This document shows positions 20,941 to 28,263 of a stretch of DNA of 64,000 nucleotides, piece after piece. The notes under the pieces were generated by a model. That model worked only from the letters and a program-made list of their open reading frames with translations, was not told the origin of the DNA and did no database searches. Origin of the DNA: Microlunatus phosphovorus NM-1 (lineage in GTDB: Bacteria; Actinomycetota; Actinomycetes; Propionibacteriales; Propionibacteriaceae). The position numbers and the translations under genes were made by a program. The DNA lies in assembly GCF_000270245.1 (NCBI RefSeq), contig NC_015635.1:5332001-5396000 (forward strand), given 5' to 3'. Positions within the stretch are counted from its first letter, which is position 1. Every line of letters begins with the position of its first letter.

Positions 20941-22395
20941 TCAGTTGCCTTTGCGAAAGTCCCAGTACGCGGCGGCGAGGGCGACCAGCAGGATCGCGAG
21001 CGATACCGCCAAGGTGACCTCGAGCCCGGCGATCGGGCCGCCGGCGTGACCCACCTGATAGGCGGTCACCAAGACCGCGGCACCGAGGGCACTGCCGATC
21101 CGCTGACCGGTCTGCACCACGGCACCTGCGGCACCACCCATCCGCGGCGGCACCGCGGCCAACGAGAGGGTCTGGTTCGGCGAGATCACCGCACCGCCGC
21201 CGATCCCGGCCAGCAGCAGCGGTGCGGCCACCACCCACCAGCGGAACTGGTCCACCGAGGAGGGCAGCGCGATCCACAGCACGATCAGGCCTGACATCAT
21301 GACGGCGATCGCCATCACGGTCAGCCGACGGCCCACCCGGGAGACCAGCCGGCCCGCGATCGGCGACATCACGGTCGTACCGACGGCAAACGGTGTGGTG
21401 ATCAACCCGGCCTGCAGCGGCGTGAATCCCATCCCTTCCTGTAGGAAGATCGTCACCACCAGCAGCACCCCGGTGAACCCGGTGAAATAGAGCGTCCCGA
21501 TCAGCACGCCGTTGGCGAATCCGCGGGTGCCCCGGAGCAGGGTGAGGTCCAGCAGCGGCGCCCGACCCGCCGCCTGCTGCCGCCGTTCCCACCGGACGAA
21601 CGCGACCAGGAACACCGGCACGGCGAGCAACAGGAACAGCCAGGGTCCGAGCCCCTCCTCCGACTCGACCACCGGCAGCAACAGGCTGAACACTGCGGCG
21701 CCGAGCAGCAGCGCACCGACCACGTCGATGTGGCGCTCCGCCTTGGCACCCAGCTCGGCGCCAGACCGATCTGCCGGACTCGGACGACCGGGCACCCAGC
21801 GCCAGATGAAGATCAGCGCGACCAGCCCGATCGGCACATTGATCCCGAAGATGTAACGCCACCCGTCGCTCTGGCCGAACAGAGCGATCAACGCGCCACC
21901 CAGGATCGGACCTATCGCACTCGCCACACCAACGGTGGTGCCGAAGTAGCCGAACGCGATCCCGCGTTCCTTGCCCCGGAACAGTTGCTGGATCAGCCCA
22001 CTGCTCTGCGGAGTCAGCAAGCCTGCCGCCATGCCTTGGACGACTCGAGCCGCGATCACCAGCCGCGCGTCCGAACCCAGACCTGAGGCTGCGCTCCCCG
22101 CAATGAAACCGGCCAGACCGATCATCATCAGCGCCCGGCGACCGTACACGTCGCCCAGCCGTCCGCCGGCAACCAGGGTGAGACCGAACGCAAGCGCGTA
22201 GCCGGACACCACCCACTGAATCGTCGCCGTGTCGGTCTGCAGACCGGTCTGCATGGAGGGGATGGCGACGTTCACGATGGTCACGTCGAGCAGTGCCATG
22301 AATCCGACGGCCAGGGTCACACCCAGGATCCGCCAGCGGTCCGGGCGTGGCTCTTCCACCATCTTGCCGGAGCGATCGGAGGACTCATAGGGCAC
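20941..22395 (-). CDS. MFS multidrug efflux transporter, DHA2 (14-helix) family
   Basis: About 484 residues with 14 predicted membrane helices. The motifs are those of DHA2 drug:proton antiporters: LDVTIVNVAIPSM in helix 1, GRLGDVYGRRALM (motif A) after helix 2, and RVVQGMAAGLLTPQSSGLI followed by GPILGGALI (motif C). Members export quaternary ammonium compounds, dyes and antibiotics; the substrate here is unknown. GTG 22395 and ATG 22362 are both possible starts, since neither has a strong ribosome site. It is divergent from the sugar dehydrogenase gene with about 50-80 bases between them. Confidence 0.88.
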   Translation of the reverse strand: MPYESSDRSGKMVEEPRPDRWRILGVTLAVGFMALLDVTIVNVAIPSMQTGLQTDTATIQWVVSGYALAFGLTLVAGGRLGDVYGRRALMMIGLAGFIAGSAASGLGSDARLVIAARVVQGMAAGLLTPQSSGLIQQLFRGKERGIAFGYFGTTVGVASAIGPILGGALIALFGQSDGWRYIFGINVPIGLVALIFIWRWVPGRPSPADRSGAELGAKAERHIDVVGALLLGAAVFSLLLPVVESEEGLGPWLFLLLAVPVFLVAFVRWERRQQAAGRAPLLDLTLLRGTRGFANGVLIGTLYFTGFTGVLLVVTIFLQEGMGFTPLQAGLITTPFAVGTTVMSPIAGRLVSRVGRRLTVMAIAVMMSGLIVLWIALPSSVDQFRWWVVAAPLLLAGIGGGAVISPNQTLSLAAVPPRMGGAAGAVVQTGQRIGSALGAAVLVTAYQVGHAGGPIAGLEVTLAVSLAILLVALAAAYWDFRKGN

Positions 22396-22443
22396 GACGC
22401 GATTCTGCCCCCGAAGCTCACAGGTACGGCGAGGAGAATCAGC

Positions 22444-23625
22444 ATGGTGGTGACCAGACGACAACTGCTGTACGCCTCCGCCGGCCTCGGTCTCGGCGCT
22501 CTCGTCGGCTGCAGCGCTTCCACGACCGATGCGCCAACCGGTTCGACGAGTCCGTCGAGCACCCCCGCCCCGCCCGAGACCCCGACGCCGAGCAGCTCGG
22601 TCAGCGCATCGGCGAGTTCACCGACCCCGACGCCGACCGCCTCCGCGACCGGAGCGCCGAAACCCAAACTCGGCGACGCCATCGCCGAGAACTTCGACGT
22701 CCCGTGGGGACTGATCTTCCTCGCCAACGGCGATGCCCTGGTCTCCGAGCGCAACAGCGCCAAGATCATCCGAGTGACACCCACAGGCAAGAAGACCACC
22801 CTCGGCACCGTCTCCGGCGTGGTCCCGCCGAGCGGTATCGGCGAGGGCGGTCTGCTCGGTATCGCCACTGCCCCGGGCGACGAGGAGACCCTGTTCGTCT
22901 ACTACACCTCGTCCTCGGACAACCGGGTCGCCCGGATCAGTCTCCGCGGCGGCAAGGTCGGCAAACCCAAGGCCGTGCTGACCGACATCCCGACGAGCAC
23001 CCATCACCACGGCGGCCGGCTGCTGTTCGACGCGGACGGCATGCTGCTGATCTCGACCGGCGATGCTGAGCAGTCCTCGCTCGCTCAAGACCGGGACTCG
23101 CTCGCCGGCAAGATCCTGCGCATCCGGCCCGACGGGCGCGCCGCACCGGGCAACCCGTACCGCAATCGCACCTGGTCGTACGGTCACCGCAACATCGAGG
23201 GCCTCGCCTTCGATGCCGGCGGTCGCTTGTGGGCGACCGAGTTCGGCGAGAAGGCCGCCGATGAGCTCAACCTGATACGCAAGGGCGGGAACTATGGCTG
23301 GCCCAAGGTCGAGGGTGAGTCCGACGACAAGGCCTTCGTGAATCCGAAGCTGACCTGGGAGCCCACCAGCAGCTGCTCTCCGGCCGGACTGGCGATCACC
23401 CGCTCCACGGCATTCGTCGGCGCTCTCCAAGGCAGGTGCCTGTTCGCCGTCCCGCTCGATGGGACCAAAGCAGGCAAGTCCAAGGCCTACTTCGCCGACG
23501 ATCTCGGTCGGATCCGCAACGCCGTGGCTGCGCCCGACGGATCACTGTGGATCACCACCTCCAACACCGACGGGCGGATCGACCCCCGCCGGGACGACGA
23601 CAAAATCCTGCGGGTATCGCTCTGA
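22444..23625 (+). CDS. PQQ-type soluble aldose sugar dehydrogenase, Tat lipoprotein
   Basis: 393 residues. A Tat-type signal (TRRQLLYASAG...) and lipobox ALVGC are followed by a Ser/Thr/Pro spacer to about residue 75. The rest is a six-bladed propeller of the GDH-B/YliI family: NFDVPWGLIFLANGDALVSER, GEGGLLGIA, STHHHGGRLLFDADGMLLISTGD with the catalytic His region, and the late WSYGHRNIEGLAFD and NYGWPKVEG motifs. Family members oxidise aldoses with PQQ outside the cell; homologs without proven PQQ use are common. The role is inferred from family only. Confidence 0.85.
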   Translation: MVVTRRQLLYASAGLGLGALVGCSASTTDAPTGSTSPSSTPAPPETPTPSSSVSASASSPTPTPTASATGAPKPKLGDAIAENFDVPWGLIFLANGDALVSERNSAKIIRVTPTGKKTTLGTVSGVVPPSGIGEGGLLGIATAPGDEETLFVYYTSSSDNRVARISLRGGKVGKPKAVLTDIPTSTHHHGGRLLFDADGMLLISTGDAEQSSLAQDRDSLAGKILRIRPDGRAAPGNPYRNRTWSYGHRNIEGLAFDAGGRLWATEFGEKAADELNLIRKGGNYGWPKVEGESDDKAFVNPKLTWEPTSSCSPAGLAITRSTAFVGALQGRCLFAVPLDGTKAGKSKAYFADDLGRIRNAVAAPDGSLWITTSNTDGRIDPRRDDDKILRVSL

Positions 23626-23645
23626 CCGAGGCAGGCTGATCGTGA

Positions 23646-24500
23646 ATGACTGAGGTGCACATCGGCATCTCCGGCTGGACCTACCCACCGTGGCGCGGGG
23701 ACTTCTATCCGCCGGGGCTGCCGCACAAGCGTGAACTCGGCTATGCCGCCTCCCGACTCGGCTCGATCGAGGTCAACGGCACCTTCTACGGCCTGCTCCG
23801 GCCGGCTACCTTCGCCAGCTGGGTGCCCGAAGTGCCATCACGCTTCGTGTTCGCTGTCAAGGGCAGCCGGTTCATCACCCATCTCAAGAAGCTCGGCGAC
23901 GTACGGACTCCGTTGGCCAACTTCTTCGCCTCGGGCGTGCTGGCTCTGGAGGAGCATCTCGGCCCGCTGTTGTGGCAACTGCCGCCCAATCTCGGCTATG
24001 ACCGGGAGCGGCTCGCGGCATTCTTCGAGCTGTTGCCGCGCACTCTCGGCCAGGCGGCCGTGCTCGCTCGCGAGCACGATCACCGCATCTCCGCCGATCG
24101 GGAACTGCTCACCACGGGCCATCCACGACACCCGATCCGGCATGCGCTCGAGGTGCGCCACGACAGCTTCCGCACCCCCGAGCTGGCCGAACTGCTTCGT
24201 GCGCACGAGATCGCGCTCGTGCTGGCCGACAACCCGGGCAGCTGGCCCGTTCTGGACGAGGCGACCACCGACTTCCGTTACGTCCGCCTGCACGGCGACA
24301 CGGAGCTGTACGCCAGCGGGTACTCGGCGGCGGCACTCGACAGCTGGGCTGCGCGGATCGCAGCATGGTCGGGCACGGGCCAAGACGTGTACGTCTACTG
24401 CGACAACGACGCGAAGATCCACGCGCCGTACGACGCCATGGGCCTCATGGAGCGCCTTGGGCTGTCGCCAAGCGACGACGCCCCGGCGATGAAGACATAG
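23646..24500 (+). CDS. DUF72 (YecE-like) protein
   Basis: 284 residues of the DUF72/YecE TIM-barrel family: HIGISGWTYPPWRGDFYP at the start, then EVNGTFYGLLRPATFASW, FVFAVKGSRFITHLKKL, LLWQLPPNL and YVRLHGDTELYASGYS. The biochemical function is not established. It follows the sugar dehydrogenase by 20 bases and may be co-transcribed. Its stop codon abuts the SRP RNA gene on the other strand. Confidence 0.92.
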   Translation: MTEVHIGISGWTYPPWRGDFYPPGLPHKRELGYAASRLGSIEVNGTFYGLLRPATFASWVPEVPSRFVFAVKGSRFITHLKKLGDVRTPLANFFASGVLALEEHLGPLLWQLPPNLGYDRERLAAFFELLPRTLGQAAVLAREHDHRISADRELLTTGHPRHPIRHALEVRHDSFRTPELAELLRAHEIALVLADNPGSWPVLDEATTDFRYVRLHGDTELYASGYSAAALDSWAARIAAWSGTGQDVYVYCDNDAKIHAPYDAMGLMERLGLSPSDDAPAMKT

Positions 24501-24592
24501 AAGTCCCCCGCGCACCCGAAAGAGCTCACTTACCCTTGCTGCCTTCCGGCCCTGGGGGGATTGGGCGAGATATCGCCACGCGGGGGACCGGC
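24501..24592 (-). ncRNA. ffs: Signal recognition particle small RNA (4.5S type)
   Basis: Read leftwards, the sequence contains the universally conserved SRP domain IV core AGGGCCGGAAGGCAGCAAGG within a long hairpin. The ends pair (GTCCCCCGCG near 24588 with CGCGGGGGAC near 24503). It pairs with Ffh to target membrane proteins. The exact ends are estimated from the outer stem. Confidence 0.93.
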
Positions 24593-24812
24593 GACCAGTG
24601 TACAGATCATCCGGTACCGGCGCCGCCACGCTGCTCATGCCGGCTTGTGTGTGAATCTTGCGCCGAGTTGGCACCCTGAAGTCACACGCAACTTCGTGAG
24701 ATGGGCGTCGGACTGGTCGACCGGAATCAGGACTGCCGCAATCGCGGCCCAACGAGCTGGCGATTGCCCGTCCGGCAGTATGTGCATCGAACAAACCAGG
24801 ACCGGAGTCACC

Positions 24813-25478
24813 ATGTCGAGCACCGCACCAGCAGATCCACCAGCAGCGCCGATCGGCCTGCCGGCCGCGATCTTCATCATCCGGCACGGTGAGAAGCCGA
24901 CCACGGTCAGCGCAACAGACACCCCCGACTCCAACGCCAGCACCTCGGACGGGAAGCCCCAGCAGATCCTCGGGGTCGACATCAACGGGCAGAACGACGG
25001 CGATTCGCTCATCCCCCAGGGTTGGCAGCGGGCCGGCGGTCTGGCGACGCTCTTCGATCCAACAGACGACCAATTCCCCAGCCCGTACCTGAGCCGTCCG
25101 ACGCTGATCACCTCGCCCTCGTACGGCAAGCCCGAGAAACACCGGACGTACCAGACGGTCTGGCCGTTGGCGCTCAGATTCGGCGCCACCCCGACGGTCA
25201 CCGTCGCGGTCGGTGAGGAGGATCAGCTGGTCGACTGGCTGTTGCAGCAAGCCGACCAGACGGTCCTGGTCTGCTGGGAGCACGACCACATCTCAGACAT
25301 CACTGCCGGGCTCGCGCCGGTGATCTCCGGCGGCGACGTGCCGGGACCGTGGCCCTCCGACCGTTTCGACGTCGTGGTCGCCCTCACCTCGAATCCAGCT
25401 GCTCCGGGCACCTTCTACTGCCACCAGGTGCCGCAACTGCTGCTCGCCGGGGACTCCAGCGAACCGATCCCGGCATAG
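24813..25478 (+). CDS. Histidine phosphatase superfamily protein
   Basis: About 221 residues. IFIIRHGEKP carries the RHG catalytic histidine of the branch 1-2 phosphoglycerate-mutase-like fold, and VCWEHDHI supplies the second histidine region late in the protein; a middle arginine region (SRPTLITSPSYGKPEKHRTYQTV) also fits. A Gly/Asp-rich insertion lies between. The substrate is unknown. ATG 24813 is chosen because the fold starts 20 residues later and CCGGAG precedes it. Confidence 0.75.
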   Translation: MSSTAPADPPAAPIGLPAAIFIIRHGEKPTTVSATDTPDSNASTSDGKPQQILGVDINGQNDGDSLIPQGWQRAGGLATLFDPTDDQFPSPYLSRPTLITSPSYGKPEKHRTYQTVWPLALRFGATPTVTVAVGEEDQLVDWLLQQADQTVLVCWEHDHISDITAGLAPVISGGDVPGPWPSDRFDVVVALTSNPAAPGTFYCHQVPQLLLAGDSSEPIPA

Positions 25479-25496
25479 GTCGGGTAGACACCTAAC

Positions 25497-25513
25497 GCCC
25501 CCTGACCAGGGGC
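25497..25513 (+). terminator. Short hairpin after the phosphatase gene
   Basis: GCCCCCTGACCAGGGGC forms a compact stem 18 bases after the stop. There is no U-tract, so its role is uncertain. Confidence 0.35.
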
Positions 25514-25553
25514 TGGTGGCCGCCCAAGACCGGTGCCCTACCATCAGCCCACT

Positions 25554-26540
25554 ATGGAGAGCATCACGAAGAACCGGCAGTCGCTGGACACCCTGCGAGC
25601 CATGGTCTCGCGGGCGTACGGGCCCGACGAAGTGATCCCGGACGGCGAGGACTGGGTCAGCGAGCTGGGACACGGTTGGTTCAACGTCGCCTACCGGATC
25701 CGACTGCGCAGTGGGCGCGAGTCCGTGCTCAAGATCGCTCCGCCCCCGGGGGTGGAGGTGATGACCTACGAGCAGGGCGCCATGGGGATCGAACTGGCAT
25801 CGCTGCGGATGATCGAGGAGCAGACCGATGTGCCGGTGCCGCACGTCGACTACGCGGATCAGAGCCACGAGTTGTGCGACGCCGACTACTTCTTCATGCC
25901 CTACATCGACGGCGACAACCTCGGCATCGTCGAGGCCACGCTGGAGCCGGCTGAGCGGGTGGCCTACAACGAGTCGCTCGGTGCGCTGAACCGGAAGCTC
26001 AACTCCGTTGTCGGGCCGTGGTTCGGCCGGCTGGCAGGTCCACCGGATCCCACCTGGCGTACGGCGTTTCGGCGGATGATCGACGACGTCCTGTCCGACG
26101 GCGAACGCCGCTCGGTCGATCTGGGTGTCAGCTATGACCTGGTCCGTGAGTTGATCGCCGAGGCCGAGCCGAGCCTGGACGCGGTGACTGAGCCTCGGTT
26201 CATCGAGTGGGACCTGTGGACGAGCAACGTGATGATCCGCGACGGCGAGATCGTCTGCATCATCGACCACGAGCGTGCCTGCTACGGCGATCCGCTGATG
26301 GAGGCCGGTTTCACGGCACTGGATCTGCCCGTGTTCGGCGATCCGGCACCGTTCATGCGCGGGTACGGCTGGGGTCCTCTGACCGAGAACGAGGTCACTC
26401 GGCGCCGGCTGTATTCGCTCTACCTGATCTTGATCATGATCATCGAGACGGACTATCGCGGGCACACCGACACCGTCCAGTACGACTGGGCGCGAGAGCG
26501 GATGGCCGAGCTACTGGCGCTCTTCGGACGGTCGCGCTGA
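25554..26540 (+). CDS. APH/ChoK-like phosphotransferase
   Basis: 328 residues with the aminoglycoside phosphotransferase/choline kinase fold. Features are a Gly-containing N-lobe (LGHGWFNVAYRI), the ATP-binding lysine in ESVLKIAPP, the catalytic loop FIEWDLWTSNVMI (Asp and Asn kept; the preceding His of the usual HxD is Trp) and the metal-binding IIDHERACYGDP. Such enzymes phosphorylate small alcohols or antibiotics; the substrate is unknown and resistance should not be assumed. ATG 25554 is preferred; a TACCAT -10-like box 9 bases upstream suggests leaderless translation. GTG 25533 is an alternative. Confidence 0.82.
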   Translation: MESITKNRQSLDTLRAMVSRAYGPDEVIPDGEDWVSELGHGWFNVAYRIRLRSGRESVLKIAPPPGVEVMTYEQGAMGIELASLRMIEEQTDVPVPHVDYADQSHELCDADYFFMPYIDGDNLGIVEATLEPAERVAYNESLGALNRKLNSVVGPWFGRLAGPPDPTWRTAFRRMIDDVLSDGERRSVDLGVSYDLVRELIAEAEPSLDAVTEPRFIEWDLWTSNVMIRDGEIVCIIDHERACYGDPLMEAGFTALDLPVFGDPAPFMRGYGWGPLTENEVTRRRLYSLYLILIMIIETDYRGHTDTVQYDWARERMAELLALFGRSR

Positions 26541-26591
26541 CGTCGGCATCGGGTTCTAGCCAGGATCGCGGTTCTGAGGAGGAACCCGATC

Positions 26592-27090
26592 TTGCAGAGG
26601 ATCACGGAGCAGGCGCCGAGGCCAGCCACCGGTGATCCGGCCCGAGCCGCCCGCGCCGCGGGCAACGCGTTCATCATGTTCTGGGCCGTCGCGGTGCTGA
26701 CCTCCGTCGGTGGACTGCTGGCGCTGGAACCGCTGCTCACGGTGTTCGGGACGACCGAGGAACTGCGGGGCATGGCCCGCGACTATGCGGTGATCATCCT
26801 GGCCGGGGCGATCTTCGCCACCGGATTCTCCTCCCTGGTCCGGGCCGAGGGACGAATGCGGTTCTCCACCTTGCTGTGGGTGGTGCCGGTGCTGGTGCAG
26901 ATCACCTTGGATCCGTTGCTGATCTTCGGTTTCGGGATGGGGGTACGCGGTGCCGCGCTCGGCACCGTTGGCGGTCAGGCGTCTGGCTCGGGCTGGCCGC
27001 CGGCGAGCTGGCCGCTGCCGTGGCCGCGCTGATCGTGCTCCGGGTCACCTGCTCGGACTGGGCTTGTCCGAGGACGGTTGGGGATTCGCG
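26592..27090 (+). pseudogene. Fragment of a MATE-family efflux transporter
   Basis: Bases 26592-27032 encode only the middle of a MATE protein: AAGNAFIMFWAVAV, LEPLLTVFGTTEEL, ILAGAIFATGFSSLVRAEGRMRFS and LDPLLIFGFGMGVRGAALGT match the end of helix 2 through helix 5 or so of a ~450-residue family. The N-terminal ~80 residues and the C-terminal half are missing. After GGQ the frame is lost, and related residues continue in another frame (VWLGLAAGELAAAVAALIVL) before decay. It is therefore a remnant, ending just before tRNA-Ser. Confidence 0.8.
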
Positions 27091-27121
27091 GGACGCGGCA
27101 GAGCCCTGTAAGGTTCCGCGC

Positions 27122-27209
27122 GGAGGATTCGCCTAGAGGCCTATGGCGCTCGCTTGGAAAGCGGGTTGGGTTCACGCCCTCGCGGGTTCGAATCCCGCAT
27201 CCTCCGCCA
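27122..27209 (+). tRNA. tRNA-Ser (anticodon GGA)
   Basis: Canonical class II tRNA with a long variable arm. The acceptor stem GGAGGAT pairs with ATCCTCC, the anticodon loop is CTTGGAAAG with GGA at 27156-27158, the T arm is GCGGGTTCGAATCCCGC, and CCA is encoded at the 3' end. Confidence 0.97.
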
Positions 27210-27223
27210 AGTGAGTCACGTTG

Positions 27224-27260
27224 AACCCTCGACACGCGAAAGCGGTCCGAGGGTTTTGTT
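27224..27260 (+). terminator. Terminator after tRNA-Ser
   Basis: AACCCTCG pairs with CGAGGGTT across a loop, followed by TTTGTT, 15 bases after the tRNA. Confidence 0.8.
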
Positions 27261-27470
27261 ATGTCCGCCCTCCTCGTCGGTGTCTTCAGCGCCACCAACT
27301 GCCGCGGCCGCGCATTCCGACGCAAGTCGGCCTTCCACCGGCCCGAGACAACGTGGGAAAGAGATCGGGCCAAACTGCGGACCCGCCGCAGAACTGACGC
27401 ACGCCCACTCAGACGGGTTGATCTGTTCGGCTGAGGGTCTCAGACGGTACCGTCGATCCCGGAGGTGACG

Positions 27471-28103
27471 GTGACCAACATCTACAAGACACCGATCCTG
27501 ACCGCGCGCGAGACCGCTCGGTATCTCCGCATGCACGAAAGCACTCTTGACCGCTGGCTGGCCACGGATGACCCGCTGGTCCACAGCGTGACACCTGAGC
27601 GCCGCGGCTGGCCGCGAGTTCCCTTCGTTGGTGTCATCGAGGCCTACGTACTCCGCGCTCTCAGGGAACTACGAATGCCGATGCGGGACATCCGCGCAGC
27701 CGCCGCAATCGCGCGGGAAGAGTTCGACGACCCCTACGCGCTAGCGCGTCAGCGGATCGCTACGGATGGCGTTGCCGTCTTCGTCCGTCTCGCTGACGAG
27801 CAGCTGGTTCATGCGTCCAGCGGACAGCTAGCGATCCGAGAGGTGCTGGAAGAGCATCTCCGCTACATCGAGTGGGACTCCGAAGGCGGAGCACAGCGTC
27901 TTCGGCTCAAGCAGTTCCCTGAATTTGCCGACGTCATCATCGATCCGCGCTTCGGGTGGGGCTCGCCGGTACTCGGCAGATCGAAAGTCCGCGTGACGGA
28001 TCTGGTCGAACTGTGGCGCGCGGGCGAGCCGATTGCCGGGGTCGCGGAAGAGTATGACCTCGACGTGAACATAGTTGAGGATGTCCTCCGGTTCGCCGCC
28101 TGA
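27471..28103 (+). CDS. DUF433 antitoxin-like protein with N-terminal HTH
   Basis: About 210 residues. The N-terminus is a MerR/excisionase-like helix-turn-helix (LTARETARYLRMHESTLDRWL). The C-terminus is a DUF433 domain (VIIDPRFGWGSPVLGRSKVRVTDLVELWRAGEPIAGVAEEYDL...), the module found in antitoxins paired with DUF5615 PIN-like toxins. A partner gene overlaps its 3' end but is broken. GTG 27471 is preferred because GGAGG sits 5 bases upstream; GTG 27465 is in frame. Confidence 0.78.
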   Translation: MTNIYKTPILTARETARYLRMHESTLDRWLATDDPLVHSVTPERRGWPRVPFVGVIEAYVLRALRELRMPMRDIRAAAAIAREEFDDPYALARQRIATDGVAVFVRLADEQLVHASSGQLAIREVLEEHLRYIEWDSEGGAQRLRLKQFPEFADVIIDPRFGWGSPVLGRSKVRVTDLVELWRAGEPIAGVAEEYDLDVNIVEDVLRFAA

Positions 28104-28263
28104 GTTCTTCCTTGACCGGCAACGCGACGGTAGCTGAGATGTCACACGACTTCTCGTGGCGCTACCGTCCATTGCCCGCGCCGTTCCCCGGGCTGCTGCC
28201 CGCTTTTCGGCAACCTTCTGGCACATCCATGCGGATGGGTCAATCAAGAGAATGTGGCCGTGA
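28082..28263 (+). pseudogene. Remnant of the DUF5615 PIN-like toxin partner
   Basis: An ATG at 28082, overlapping the antitoxin gene, opens MSSGSPPEFFLDRQRDGS and then stops; PPEFFLDR is the usual start of these toxins. In another frame, up to a stop at 28261-28263, the sequence reads FWHIHADGSIKRMWP, which resembles the usual toxin C-terminus. The middle is gone, so the toxin is deleted and only its ends remain. Family assignment is from motif memory, not a search. Confidence 0.6.

Noticed and set aside
20306..22216. A 636-codon minus-strand frame crossing the repeat and the MFS gene
   Set aside because: It overlaps the MFS coding region in another frame and its tail is translated repeat sequence, the same as in the second repeat copy.
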